A DNA stretch of 64,000 bases from Diprion similis (GCF_021155765.1 NC_060110.1:5766001-5830000), one strand, 5' to 3'; shown: positions 38,292 through 54,200, counted from the first letter of the stretch. Program-made: numbers and translations. Notes: generated by a model from the sequence alone, not told the origin.

Positions 38292-41200
38292 TGTAAAAGC
38301 GATGCTGCATCCTTGCTTCTGCATAAGACTAAAGGAAAGTACATACCTATAAGTATATTAGACTACACACATACAGTCACACTGGTTTAATAGGTTCACT
38401 TTTCATCCGGCGCTTTGTTATATTTATATCTTTAACTAGAGGAGCCCAAGCTAGTACCATATATTAAAAATACACCAGCCAGTACGTCTACGTATGCATG
38501 TATGTGTGTATGTACGATGGGTTCGCGCCGTTCAACCCTCTCCTCTCTTCCACACCCCTTTCACGCACTAGTTGTGGTAGCTTTCTTTCTCTCTCTTTCG
38601 CTCGTCGGACGCAAGCATAAGTGTTACGATATCGTGTGATTGTTATAGGTACGTCTGTATATGTACAATGTGAAGTTTTTTTTGTTCTCGAATTAAATTC
38701 AAATTTTTGGTATAAATTTACTAAATACAATTAAGCACATCTACATACATATAGGGACAATATTTTGGTATTATATTTGGAGCTATTCGAGAAATTTTGG
38801 ACAGCTTTTTACGGCGAAAATTTCTAACTGGCTGACAGGATGTCAGTCATCACATCACATAATTCTTGTAGAACCGAACTCGCATCTTGTTTTTGATCGA
38901 GAACAAGTTAGTCGTAAGGTTGAGACGTTAAAAGGGGAATTCTGGTCTAGAGAGACCTAAATTTGAGGCATTTTTACAGTAGGATAAAAAAAAAAGAAAC
39001 AAAAAACATTTTTAACATCCATTTTTTTTTATATAATTAATTATCGACATTTTAAGAACAGAAAAAAATGAAAAATTCGTAGAGTTATAGGCTGGTGAAG
39101 TGACGGCTACAATTCTTAATTAGTAAAGATGTCGCTATAGTTTAACCCTTGGGGAAAAAAAAATTCACAAAATGTACGATGATATGGAAAAAAAAAATTT
39201 CTTTACCCGTTTTTTTCTTACCTTTCCGTACGTTGATCCTTCGATGAATAAATTTATAATTATTTGAAGAGAATTTAATTTTTTAAATGCGGTACTTAAA
39301 CAGGTATAAATTATCGATAAGGATATTCAATTGAATGAATCAAAATCTCAATAGCATTGATTAAAATAAATTTATATTATACCCGTAATGCTGCAATTCA
39401 GTTGAAAATTAATTCTAACCAAAGTAATAATTATATTTATGCCTATTCCTGCATTTATGAGGTCAGTCTTACAATTAGCTGCAATATACGAATCAAGCAA
39501 ATGGAATTACTTGTCCTTACGTGTTGCGCTGTTTTCATTTCGTGTCGGTATATATGTAACTTATTGTTACGTAACGTGATTCAAGATAGCACCAATCACA
39601 TTGTTACTCGATCAACCATGTTTATTGTGTGGCTATGTATAGTTAGATACGTAACTTAGAAAAAAAAAAAAGAAAACTTTATATCACGCACACACAGCGT
39701 AGAAAATTGAATGGGAAAAAACAGACTTCAGCTCATTGCCAGTAACGATTATGAGAAGCTGTCGGTTTAAGACTCGATTACACATATAGTTAGTCACTCG
39801 CCTATACAACAGGGAATTCGAGAAAGACATAAAAAAAAGAGAGACACTGGCCTTGGCCTTGTATAGGCCGACGAGTTTCTCGCAAATTATCATATAACTG
39901 CTCCTACAATCTCCGTGCAATTTCGGATTTTCAATTTCACATTAATATGACGAAACTATAATAGAGTTTGATGCAAAAAGTTTGCTTTTTTGAATATTTC
40001 TTTTTTTTTTCACGGTTTTTCTGCAACGATCTGTAGGAACAATAAAATAGACACTTTAAATGATTACTTTATCTTCTTTATGGTTTGGTAATAACAAATG
40101 AGAGAGCGATATATTGATCTCGGTATATGTATGTGTAAATGTATAGTAGAATCTGTGGGAATGAGAAAGGAAAATAAAATCGTAATAACTTTTATTCTCT
40201 GATGAAGCATTTTTCTTATCCTGCATGGTACGTGCGCGCATATAACTGTGTCCAATGTGGTAATTCAGTTCGGTGAATGGATGGTATAACCAACTAGCCG
40301 CACTCTCGATACATATCGAATTGCTTGTGGGCGATATATCGCGTGTTGTAAATATAATCGAAAGTGGAAGCTGGATGTTGTATATCGTTAATTTATTTCT
40401 CAACGTAACGTGCGTCTTACATACATACATTACATTACATTACATGTATATATATAACATATATATATATAACCTGGTCTATATAACGAGGTCGCGTGTT
40501 GTACGTATGTATATTGCCTTAGGTGGACGTGTGTGTGCATTCCGTATAAATAAACAACTTATTGTTAAGGTTAAGAAGTTGAGGATTAATGAGAAGATGA
40601 AACGTACCGTTTGTATCAAAAGTTAGGAATATGGAGAAAAATCCGTTTAAAAAATTGCTAGCAGTGTTATTTGTGTCTATGGTGGTGAACATGACTGAAA
40701 GAAAACACCGTTACTATGCATGAATAGAAATGAATTTGAGAAAATTTGAATAAAATGAGCTAAGAAATATTTTATTAATTTCAGACAAAACTTTTTAATC
40801 CTTAAATGGTTCTTCACGTTTTCCTTTGTTTATATGATTATAGTGTTTAAACAAATGATCAAATCATCAATATCGTGATTGGGGTCATTATTCTAGGATA
40901 GTTGATGAGATTTCATAAATTTTTTGGAATTTTTGGAACACCTTGCGGCACTTTTTAACCATTGTTACCATTTAAGGGTTAATTAGAAAGGTCAAAATTA
41001 TTAAACTCTGGTGTTTTCGATCCGATTTCAATGTTTCTGGATTCATTTTACTGGCTGATCAAATACCCATTCATAATGTGTGAATAATATTCGAGAAATC
41101 CTATCGTTATTGCATATTTACTATCCGGAAGTGGAATTTTTCAAACGGTTAAAGTCTGAGTTATGATTCAGACGGTGCAACTGTTGTTCTTCCTTAAAAT

Positions 41201-44200
41201 ATACACGATTTTTGAGACCACATATTCCTGACCTGGGACAATATCAACAACCGCCGACTATATACGTAATATAAATATCGAAAATCCTTTATCGCCATTT
41301 AAATAACCTATGTAACAAACGTATGCATATATAGCAGCCTCTTTCCAATCACGCTCGTGGTTTTAAGTGCTATTTTATGCTTATCCCAGTGGCATGCGAA
41401 CCGATCGTAGACTCCGTTTGAGTCTAGTGGGCACGAGGAGCGTGGAGACTAAGCTACCGTTCTGTCATCCGCATTCCTCCTCTGTGTATGCATATCGTAT
41501 GTATAGGATGTACACTTGACCGCAGTGATTCTGAGACGGACTATTTTTTTTTTTTATTTTTTTTTTTTTTTTTTGGCGGGTTGGTTAAGTTGGCAATAAT
41601 GAAGAAGCAGCTCGTAGCTCGTAGCTCGAAGCGCAAGAAGCTAAATCTTCTTCCTCAACGTAACGTAACCTGTGACCGTTGAATCTAATTCAAAAAATAT
41701 TTTAAATAGTGATAATTCAATGTTTATGGATTATGTTTACGAAGATTGAGTCTGTATCGCGGCAGGCTAACGTAACAGACTAGTTTAAAAACTTATCAAT
41801 TTCAGAATTGCTGCAAAGATGATTATGGTAAAGGAGTTTTTTTTTCATGGATCACTTTAACTTTTATTAACGGATATAACAAGAAACAAAACTTCGTGGA
41901 AAATTAATGTAGCGTCTATTTAGCTTCACCGTTGAAGTCTGTTACGACAAGGTACCGTTATAATGAAACTGAAGCTAGCACCCAAACGTGTTAGAGAGTA
42001 AAAAAATGCAGTTCAGTTTTATCATCATAATTTGTGAGGTATTTTGCAAAATTTTCATTCTCGCACTTTACTACCTTACCTACTCGAATGAATTCTGACT
42101 GTTCAGCTTCATTGTCAGCTTCGTACCGTTATACGTATATAACGAACAAAGACGACCGTAGAATAAAAACTGTCTAGAGGGTCAACTCATTGTCAGTCTA
42201 CGTCCTAAGTCTATCTTTGTAGTTAGCCTCTCCCTGATTGGCTTATTATATTTCCAAGACGAGAATCACTGCGGCCAATTGTATAACATGCATTGGTCTG
42301 TTTATGTACGACGTGCTCGTATGCACTTATATATATATATATATATACATATATGTAAATGTACTTGTTCCCTTGTGTGTGACTTGCGGAAAAATGATAG
42401 GCAAGCCACCACCACCGTCGTGGTTGCGGTAAATAAATTAATGTATTCCTTGGCCAAGCCTCTCGTATAATAATAAGAGAGGCAGTAACTCTACTAGCGC
42501 AGACTCTAGCTCCAGTTGCGCCAACCGGTACGAGGCTGCTGCTTGCCGCGCAGATAAATCACAAACACGTCGAGAAAGATAGATGGATGGATGCTGTGCA
42601 CGGTCTATAGAGTGTCTTGAAAAATAGAGAAAGTATGTTTTTTTTTTTTTTATTTTTATTTTTTTATATATAGATATATATATACGGGAGATTCTCGGCA
42701 ACTCATCGCTCTAGTTTATTACTCATTTTTTGATTCTTGTGCTCTTTTTTTTTTTTTTTTTTTTAAGCTTTTTTTCTTCTTTTCCTTTTACTTCAACAAA
42801 AACGCAAACTGTGCACATCAATGGTCCATATATTTTAACCGCCGAAAAAATTAACAGTCTTCAACAGCTCTAGTGTCAATGGATTTCTAGTGGGAGATAG
42901 AGCGTTTTTTTTTTTTTGTTTTTTTTTTACGATTTTTTTTTTATTACGACATCACAAATTATTTTATCACGGAACTGAATTTATTTTAATTTAAATTCAA
43001 TTCTGCAGAATACACTTTATTTCTAGTTTTATTTGAATGATTTTAGTTCTTTTTATGTTTTACTTCTCGCGTGAATTAAAAGTTATCTTTCTAATGCTCG
43101 TCGGGATTTCTTATATACCGAAATTGACCGTTTGATCGATGTGTTACATCTTTTTTTGAGGCATTCTTTGAGAATTGATGGAATTTATCATAAGAATCTT
43201 GTTGTAACTCCATTATATACTCTTGCGTATTTAGGTATATTATATGTAACACATAAGATCTCTAAAATCGAATGAATCTTCAGATTAATTACAAATTAGT
43301 TAAAGTCTAGGTTGAAATCATTACTCGTGAAAAATTAACTTTCAGTCAAGAAATCATAGAATCATGTAATTTTGATACATGAATCCATTATGAAATCCGT
43401 ATAGTAACAACGTATAATATATTATATTCTCGATGAATACGATTGCAATTTCTTCGGAATATTCTGCAATGAATTTTTATGTCTCATTTAAATGAGAAAA
43501 CGTCATATCGTAGCTGTGAAGCTACCTCTTGAACTTAAGGGGGGGAGACTTCGGTGAAATTTCGGTGATATCGAGTTTTTTTTGTTTGTTTCTCAAATAA
43601 CTAAAAAAAGATGTGATCAAAAATTCCTTCCAACACGACAACTGGATTATGGTAGCATGTCGCCTGGAATAATATTTTAATCAAGGAACTTTTGGGAGCG
43701 GTACGCAGGAAATTTTCTGCTAAAAGTTCTTTGTATGCCTATATACGCGTACACTTTCATCGCAGGAGATTGAAATTTTTTTTCAGACCACATAACTATC
43801 ATGATGTAAATTTTTGTTGGGAGGAATTTTTGATCATGTCTTTTTCACTCGTTTCATAAATGAAAATACTCGATATTATCAAAATTTTATTGTAGGTCTC
43901 CCCCCCCCCCCATTTTAAACTTAATATCAGCGATACTTTGTGACGATGTGTGTTCTAGGGTTAAAACTATTGTTCAGACCTTGTTCTAGAAAAAAGCAAA
44001 TATATATTATATATATTACCATAATCTGAAATATTCTAATGTGTATAATTACACGTATCCTAAGTGGAATTATATATGGTATATATATAACGAGGAGCTA
44101 AGTAAGAGACGAAATTTCTAGCGAGTGATTAACGGCTACCAATTCGCTTGTCACAACATCCACGATGCTGCAATGCCGCTGTTGCACTGCTGCATGCATC

Positions 44201-45253
44201 TTCTCGTATCTATGCGCGGAAATAATCCCGTTTCTCACCGTCAATGTCTGGCGGATTTGCATACCTAAATTACCCAGTTGATTGCGGCATACACATCCGT
44301 TATAACGTGGATCTTCCATCCACGAAGTGTTAATTTTAATACATTTCTCTTTTTTGAGAAACTTTTTATTTTTCTTCTTTTTTTTTTTTTAATTTTTTCT
44401 TCTTCTTCTTCTTCTTCTTCTTCGTCTTCATAGTACGTGTGTAAAAAATACGCGTTTAGAACTTCAGCAAATCAAGAGATGGGTGTACGTAAAGAAGTAT
44501 AGAAAGAATTTTATTAATGGAGAATACAGGCTTTTACAATATAGCAGAAATTTCAATTTAAATGATAATTTTTGTAAATTTGGTTAAAACTTGACACTTT
44601 TTTTTCTCCCCCCGTTCTTCTTATATCCGATTTCTATTTTTCCTTGAGATGTAAATGAATGTTTTTTTTTTTTTTTTTTTTATTTCTAATTTTCATTTCG
44701 TCACTTTTCTTTCCGTCTCATTTGACCTTTTTATTTTTCTCACAATCACCGCCCGACGATGTTGCAATATCTTTGGTTTTGCGTAACGATCGGAGAATAT
44801 TATTCCTGTAATTATCTTTCAAGGGCTGCCTTCAACGAATATGACGACTTAGATTGCGTGATGTAATGTTGCAGTTTCGTAGGTAGGCATAGGTTTCATA
44901 TCGTCTCTTTCTTTCCTTTTTTTCTTTATCATTTTGTAAATAAGAAAGAAAAAGTACACATCAAAAAACTATTATCAGGCAAAATAACCTCGCGGTGTTC
45001 AAACCATGGCGCCGCGGTGACCGGATGTAAGAAATTATGATATTCCCACAGGGCATGTTGAAATAACACTTATTGTTATACTAAACTTGTACAGTTTTGA
45101 AGTTTTATGCACGAATTTTCCTTATACAAAGTAAGACTCGACGTTTGCTATTTTCATTTATAATTCTTTCGTATAATTTGAATCAAGGAATTTCAAAATA
45201 TTCTCATTACGTTTGTAATAGTCTTTCACATGTACATTCATTTCTTATTTAAA

Positions 45254-45296
<43 letters not shown>

Positions 45297-45650
45297 CAAT
45301 AAAGAAAATGAATGGATTACATGTAATTCTTGGGAGTTTATTAAATATAGCGTAAGAAATGTTTTTTTTTTTTTCGTTATTTAAAAGAAAATTATTTTCA
45401 ATAATAACAGCAAGAAAGTAATCTTGACGATAATTCGGATTATTGAGTAGAATCACATTCATTTGAATCAACAAAATATTGCTTCGTCATGTCTTATAGC
45501 GTAGGTTTGAAATTATTTTTTTTTTTTTTTTATCAACTGTTGCAATTGGGCGTTAATTATTTTGAAAATTGATGCTTGATTCATACGTTCCGCGGATCGT
45601 TCTTTAGATATTATAACAAGAATTGTAAAATTCTAGCTTATATACACGTG

Positions 45651-45696
<46 letters not shown>

Positions 45697-45889
45697 GTGT
45701 ATACGTACCAGTAATGTACCACACATCTCTATAAAACGCGTTGTCAATTTATCGCAAGGCTCTCGTGAGCCCGCGAAGCTTAAAGCCTCGCGCGTTGTTT
45801 GCCTATTAATAGGCTCCCCCTGGTCTTTACGGCTGCGTTCGTAGCATACTTTTAACCGTGAGGAGAAGAGAGGAGAGAGGAGATAGAGG

Positions 45890-45928
<39 letters not shown>

Positions 45929-48192
45929 ATGCGTCATTTTCTCTCTCTCTCGCGTTGAATCGCTCTAGATCGTGACCAAGAATAACCTTTCAAGTTATAC
46001 CGATATATACGGATGATGGTGTTGTATATATACGTGTTATTCATCACACTGACTCTAGGAGGACGTAAAATGTAAAAGAGAAATGTGGGAAGAAGAAGAA
46101 GAAGAAGAAAAAGAAATGAGAGGCGGAAGTTACGTGATGAAATATACGATATTACACAGCTTGTAATGCTGTAAAACCAACGCGTGTAATGTGGGCATCA
46201 GACTGTTTCAAATTAGGGCGCTATAGTTTTTTTTTTTTTTTTTTGTTTTTTTGTTTTTTGTTTTTTGTTTTTTTTTTTCTAGGTTTTATTTTCCCGGAAC
46301 AAGTTCTAAACACGAGTTTCGGGGATGTGAAAAAAAAATCTTGACGAAGTTTAGGATTTTTAACTGAAGTTTAGGACGTGACTTACACCGGCATGTGACT
46401 TTTTAGTATATAAACAACGTGTGTGTTAAAAATCATTGTTTTAAACTCATTCCAGTTTCTACGTCATATTTCGAAAAAATTTGATATATTCGTGTAAAAA
46501 AAATGTAATTAGCTGCAAAATGAATAAGCGTTTTTTACGTTGGAGCGATTGGGAAACTGTCGATGTTGTGGTGGAAAAATGAGAAACTTTTTTTTCAAGG
46601 CTTACGATTATAAAGTAAAGCCGGTACGATTGTCAAACCGTTTTATACGATTATTTTGAAAATTACCGCGAAGAAAGTATAAAGTATATAAGGTATCTGA
46701 TCTATAAATCAATTCCTTCATATAATGTGAATATGTGAGTAAGGAGATGAATGAGAATAGTAATGAGAAGGAGATGAAGATAACTGGTGGTATAACAGAA
46801 CGTACACACGAAGCTGATCTGTTTACATCGCTGTTTGCATGTTTGCATGGGTGTTTTAGTACGAGAGAGGCATCACATTTCGAACGAACGAGATGAATAA
46901 ATAAGCTTTGAAAAGAGGATCCGCGTGCATTTATATGTTCGACTAACACACGATTCACTCGTGCATTTACTCGCTATATTTCTACGATCTTATTCGCTCT
47001 TTGTGCCATCTTTGTTACGAATCTGAAATCGGATTTAAAAATATTCAAAATGGCGGATCCAATATTGTTGACGAAAATTTGAAATTTGATCGAATCCGGT
47101 CTAAATACTCTATGCAGGAGCCTTCGGGGTCGCCGATTGGATTTGTTGGGTTGAATTTTGTAAATCTGCTTTCAGATTCGTAATCAGTGACCCGAAAAAT
47201 TTCTTGTCACGGTTTTTTCTGTGGATTCGTTCGAATCTAAAAGTTTCGACCGCCATATTGATTCCGCCACCTTGAATGTTTTAAATTCCATTTCAGATTC
47301 GTAATCAGTGACTCCAAAAACTAGAGATTACTATTTTGTTAAAAATGTTGACTCAGCACAATAATATGTGACTCAAAGGGTTGAACGTAAGTCAGTCTTT
47401 GTCTCGCAGTCATTTAATCCTTATATGTTTTACAAATCTTTAATCAGTTATTGGCTGTATCTTTATAATCAATTTTTAAAATCTATGTAGGTATATCCGG
47501 ATAAAGTTTTTATTCTAGGCGTTGTTCACTTATAATTTAAGAAAAACTTTTCACTTTATAAGCAAAGAAAAAAATGTTTCTCATTTATCTTTTGACTCGA
47601 ATCATCTCGAATTTAACGTAACAATAATAAATAATTTTAACCAGGTTATATGAAAAATTTAATATTCGACGTGCAAATCTACATCCATGAATGTCCATGA
47701 TGTAACAACTCGGAGGGAATTATTGAACGTATAATAATGCATTTGAAAATCATTAACCTTCGCGGTTATCGCCGAGTCAAAGTTCGAGGGAATGAATTTT
47801 TCCAGAATGAAAACTGATTTATTTTAACAACATTGTTCGAAAAAAAGTTTACGAATGATGATGTAAGACTTCATCCGACATTTTTGATGATCACGCAATT
47901 AACTCAACTTCTCCCTCTTTATCTCAACGTATTTATACATTTTAAATAAATATATATATAGGTATATTCACGTGTGCTATTCAATAGTTTATTTATAGTC
48001 AACGCCTCGTTCACATAGGTGTTTGGAAAAGAAAAAAAAAACGTTTTGTATATGTATATATACTATTCAAAATATACTGTCTAAAAGCGTGACTTTCGTA
48101 CTACAATAGCGGATTTTCGTATATACATTATTATATGTATACATATAGAATCCACGTGTACACGGATAAACATATGAATATTATTTATTTAA

Positions 48193-48224
<32 letters not shown>

Positions 48225-51200
48225 CTCTATCGAAGCCGCTCGTTGATGGAATTGGAAAAATATGCGTAAATTATTTATACACACATACTACCTTTGCTAA
48301 ATACTATGTAGGTATGTGCGTGTAGATCGATGTGTATGTGAAGAGGGAGAGAAACTATAAACAGCGAGAGACAGGCGTGTAATTAAATTGGCTGGGATTA
48401 TTGGCCGTAGCTCGTTGTACTGCTGCCGTTGCAAGAACGATTCTCGTCGACGACGACGACGACGCGACGACGTCCTGCATACCAGCGTAACGGTTTGCCT
48501 GAGCGCTTCTAGACAATGCGAACAGATCGCAACGACGCGGGTACGACAGGTAATTAATTATCAGTGATGCAATACCAAATTTAACTTAACGCATGCCAAA
48601 AACGAGAGAGGACCACGACAGTATGGATTTCTGGTTTAAAATTTAAAAAAATTTATTTATGAAGAATTAGTGACAGGAAGTAGAAGAAAAAGAAAGAAAA
48701 AAAAGAAAGAAGGGAAGAATAAGCTTTTATTCGGTTTCTCTATATCACATTTTAATTCAATTCTTTTTTACATCAATAATAGCACATTTTTTTCTTAATT
48801 TTATACATTATAGAATGGTATCTCAGAGCGATCCGAGGAGCTATTCACTCTCGAGTCCACTCGCTTCTTACTACCTTATTTAAATTATTTTACCTTATCT
48901 ATGCAAAGACTCGTCGAGAGTCGTCGATACTCGTCGATGAGTATCAGTAAGGAACACCGACGAGTATTTGGATATAAAATAAATAAAATAAGTTGAATAA
49001 TAAGGTAGTAAGAAGCGAGTAGACTCGAGAGTGAATAGTCCTGCGAAGCGATCCTTAAATTCCCGGATGAAATTGTCTTCTCTGTTTATTTAATTATATC
49101 TTGGAGTTTGATCTCCAGCAGTAAACGAAGACGAATTCAAAACGAATTGATCATCAAATAACAGGTGTTAAAACGACTTGATCTTGTCATTTAAAGTCAG
49201 TAAAAAAACAGCTTAAACATATATAAGTTGGATCAACAGCTGAGAGAAAATTCCGAGCGGTAAGGAACAGACTCAACTGGCTTGGCTTCGCTTTTACGTT
49301 TCTAGGATAACCGGAGGTCAGGATGAGGGTTTAATAACTTTAGGTATATATTTAGAACATTTTATTGCGAGGAAGTTGATGGAACAGCGAAAAGAAGTGT
49401 GCAATTCAGAAGATAGATGAAAATTGTTTTGAAACGAGTAGAGTGCAGTATCAGGATTCTGGGAATACACGGTAGGTGAGATAGTCAGGTGAAATTGAGA
49501 GTCTCTATATCTATAAGATAGAAGAGACGAAGAATGAGGCGTGAGTGCTAAGAGATACCGAGCACCTGTAACAAAGCCATTATCGAAAAGCTTCGTTTTT
49601 CTTATAATACAAAGTCTCGTCTTTAGCAACGGTCGATTGGGAAACTTGGAGAAAAATAACGTGATACAATTGGTAGCTGATCGATGGCTATTTTTACCAA
49701 TTTGTCACCGTTAACCAACACTGGATGCTTTCCCCTTGATGCTCAATACGCGAATCTTCTCGGCGTATATATATATATATTATATATATATATAACGTTA
49801 GATTGATCAGTGGAATCGAGATTGACGAGTTCAGGGTTCCCCCTCACCCCTTGGAAGGGGTCCGGCACCGAAACGACAGGGAGCATTAAGATATAACCAG
49901 ATACTCGACAACGAACGACAATACACCACACATTCACCGATACCTCCACCACCACCACCACCACCACTTCGGAAAGCCCCTCTCGAAACGCTTAGAGGTT
50001 GGTATCGATTTGCATTAGCGATACCAACCTGCTGCCACCCTCCTACTGTTTGATGTCTGTGCGCGGTTCGTGATGCGCGCCTCGCAGCTGCGCAAAGTGT
50101 GTATTTTTGGGCGACCAACGATTTACAGATTAGCGGAGAGACACACCCCCCCGGGTGCTGTGCTGTTGCTGGTGGAAATGACTCTGAATCCAGATTTACC
50201 TACTCCGATTCGATGTGTTCCACCCCTTGTATACTTTGTTGTGTACCGAGCAGTATAAGGTACATGTTCGAATGGCTTTGCTGAGACTGCTTTGCTATAT
50301 GTGAACAAGCGCTGCCACTTCACCAGATTCCATCACCCTCTCACGACTTTGCGACCCCTGCGGGCTTCCAGAGTGGGCAGCTTTACGCTTCAACCCCAAC
50401 TGCGAGTCCTCGACTTTTTATACTGCGCTGGAAATCTCGGTTTAACGTTATTTTCAATGATTGTGAATTTGGTAGGGTGGTTACTTGTGGAAAATTTGAG
50501 AAAAAAAATTGTAAATTTTTGGGAGGTTTTAAAACCAGAATCGAATGACTTGATTTAATGTTTTAAAGTTGTACATTTTTTCGTTGAAAAATATTTCTTC
50601 AAAGTACTGTATTGGTCGATGGTCTTTCATTTTTTTATCAGTGCATATGCTAGGAGCTGCTCGTTTTTGTTTTTTTTGCAACAAATCGGATAAATACATG
50701 AGACCTCTGAGAATTGTGTACGTTCACCAACGATGAGGATTCATTTGTGTTTTTAATCTGTGCTATGAACTTTTGATGATAATTAGTAGCAATTCTAATA
50801 AGATAGCTTTTTTGTCTGATAATTATTTTCGTGTTTACATTCAGATTACAAGATGTTGAATTGGCATATCTGATGATAACTGCGAATACCGGGAGTGAGT
50901 CACGATAGGATTACGATCCTGATAATGTCAGGTTCATCTTTGAGCCACCGTGTTCTATAAAGTTTTTCGGTAGCACGGCTCTAAAGTCTCTATTATCCAT
51001 TTCTCAGATATCACAGCAGTCGCGTCGAACCGATAGAACTTCAAAACTCAATTTACTTTCTCAAGTTTCGACTCTTGGCATGGTTCAGAGATTTTTCTCA
51101 ACGATTGTTGTACCGATAAGACGAACTTCTGTAGTATACGATTCTATAATATAACCAATGCAGATGTCACATACCAAATATATGCTGCTTTTTCAAAGTC

Positions 51201-54200
51201 GTTAAAGGATATGTCGAGGCTGGATTCACACTTGATCGAACGTTACTTCAAGATCGATGCAATTGTGAGGTTGAAAAAGTTTTACACACGTTGTTGTACG
51301 TAGTTGAGATGATAAAAATTGAACATTTCTCTTCACTTCTCTTTTCCTTATACCCGTCTCTTTACTTCGATGAGATTCTTCTTCTTCTTATCCAAGTAGT
51401 GAAATTTACGTGCGCGACGGAAGCTCCTTTCCTTATCAACTTCCTGCAACCTACCCTGATTATACATATATATATATATATATATAAGAGGTAGTGAATA
51501 TTCACCCGGCACGTTGAGAGTCGATAGAGTTTGGTAGTTTCTTGGTGACGAGGTGATATTCCGGAAGATCTTTAAGGGTCGAGGGTTGATCGCTGAGCAC
51601 GTATCCTTAACGACAGGGTATCTTCGTCGAGATAGAGACAGCTCAGAAATCGGATTAACTCTTATAATATACCTACATGTTCGTACACTTGTAGATGTGT
51701 TCTATACATGGATTTTCATCAGACCGTACCAATCCTTACCGTTCTCATGTACGCGCGTACTATCTACCCCATCTGATACCCGAAATCTCTAGCCGTGTTA
51801 AGTTTAGGCGCGATCGCGGGGGTACGCGATTGGGTGGATCGTCGTTAACCGCAAGATGGCACTGATCGTTGGAAGAAAAAATAATTGACCGGGAATCGAC
51901 GCTCGGTTAGTCAGTCTGATTCGAGTCTCCGGCCATTCCAGTCGCGATCGGAACTCTCTTGTTCTCTTCCTCTCCTCTCCAATTTAAACTGTAGGTTCCC
52001 GCCAGCCGATCGAACCTCCGTAGATTCACGCCTTCGGCCTCAGAATCTCACGGCAGCTCTCCACTTGCGAGACGTAACCATTGATCGTACGCTAACACCT
52101 CATACACTCTTGACACAACTTTACGTCTTTAATAATAAGGGGTTTTTATGCCTCGGCGGCTTTTCCCTTGTGAGCCAATAAATTGCAACAATTTCTCTTA
52201 GCTCAATTGAGTATTTAGATAAATTTATTTCGATCAATATTTCATCCTCCAATCCTTATTTCTTTTCATATTATAGAATCACGGAAGCCTTCCATGTTAG
52301 AAAGTTTTTCCGACGCTAAGATTTTATACACAGTTTTCCGACCCGACGGTTAGTCGTGCAGGAAAAGCGTTCACCGATATCAGCCACGTACCGTATAAAC
52401 GCCAAATTTAGTCAACGATCCAACTCGACGTGAACACGCATGTTAAATACTCGATTGTCTCCTCATCTTCTGCAGTCAGGTCTCTGTTTTATGTACACCA
52501 TTGTCTTGAAAACCTTTTTGTTAGCTCCCCGTAGTTCAGGGTTCAGAATTACTTGTAAGTAATGGACGTTTGTTTGTTTAAAAATGAATCGGTCGGATTG
52601 TCTGGAAAAAAACCGTTGAGAAAATGTCCAGCATTGTTATTTGTGCCAATGATTGTGTACACGAATGAAACAACATCATTACTATGTGATGGAAATAATT
52701 CTGAGCTAATTCGGATAAGAAAATTTATAAGACATCAACAATTTGTCGTAAGCTTTTATTAATAGAACGTTTAAAATGATTAAAATTCTGCTGTTTTTAA
52801 TACGATTCAAAAGTCTGGGTGCTTATTTTGTTCACCGTATAGATATCCAAAGATTGTTTGGAAAATAATTCACAAACGGTTATCTCCAGAGTAGATGGAA
52901 ATAGATTTGAGTAAGTGTGGTACGACAAATATTGGTCAACAATAACATTTGCGCTTTGTAAATAGTATGAGATTTCTTGCATGTTTTCCAGACCATTTGT
53001 GGGAATCGGGTCAAAGATCAAAATAAGTACAAAAATACCAGAATCGAATGAAATACACGAGCTTGAAATAATTTCCAAAAATCTCGGAATGAAATCTTTT
53101 CACAAATTAGTAGTATCTTACAGCATCTCTCGCTTGAATTTCTATAGATTTAATTCTATCACATAGTAGGAAAAATGTGGTTTCATATCTTCAATTTCCT
53201 TACTTTTGATTCAGACGATCCATTCATTTTTAAAAAAAAACGCAGTAACCAACTCTGACTCGTGATTATCAAGTATTTATCAGCTTGAAGGTGATAAAAC
53301 GCCAAATTTTATTTCCTTACATGCAGGAAATGTAAAATATACGCAAACCGATACCTAATTCGAGATCTGTTTATACAATATCATTATACCCAGTTATTAT
53401 ACCCATATGGATAGTCAAACACCATCAGCGAGGTGTGTGGAGAAAAAATAACTCGAAATCGTGTTAGGTTAGGTTGGGTTAGGTCAGGTCAGATTAGAAG
53501 CCGCAAATTGCACCGGGATTATGACGGGTGTTGTTATTATACATACAAGACACACACAGGCAAATTGGACGTATCGTTGGGTGTGAATTTCCGTCCAATC
53601 TTCTCGCCCTCTTCATCCTCCCCTTTCCCCGCCTTCCATCCTTAATCCAAAAGTATATATATAAGAGATTTTCGTATTTCCAACGTCTTCGAGCCTGGCC
53701 GGCTGCTGCTTCAATTTCGGCAACTCCTACAGCTGGCATAAAACGGTGAGACCAAAACGAGGACTGCAGATGTGAGGGTGAATGAATTGTTTAAATGTCT
53801 ATGTATGTATTGTAGATTTGTTTCACGTATGGCAATACAGCACTGCGGTATGGCAGCTGTAGTAATGAATACATAAAGATTTTTGCCCTTCGGGAAATCG
53901 GCGTAGTTGATCTGTTATGTACATACATACCTACTATCGGAGTGGTTCAATTTCATTGTCTTTCTTCTGTTATTAGGTACTGCGCTTTATTATCTCTTAT
54001 GGCTTCATTTTCTTATTTTCTTATTTTTCTACTCATTCATTTTTCATCGTCGTGTATCGCGCTGTGATTTTTAACAAGAATGGAATAAGAAACATCTCGA
54101 CGTTGAATTGGACCCAGAGTTTTTAGGTCAGGTTACATCGTTTCATCATCATTCGTGGCGAACTACAACTACACCACGCGTTTGAGAATGGTTGTATACA

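Noticed and set aside
45255..45294. Poly-A as the tail of a processed pseudogene or LINE
   Set aside because: Neither flank carries reverse-transcriptase, gene-derived sequence or target duplications that I can see.
51797..52200. Solo LTR of a retrotransposon
   Set aside because: GC-richer, begins TGTTA and has AATAAA near the end, but no target duplication or paired LTR was found.
53464..53484. Telomere-proximal position suggested by TTAGG units
   Set aside because: Only a few degenerate units inside a gene intron; such interstitial motifs are common and do not show chromosome-end location.
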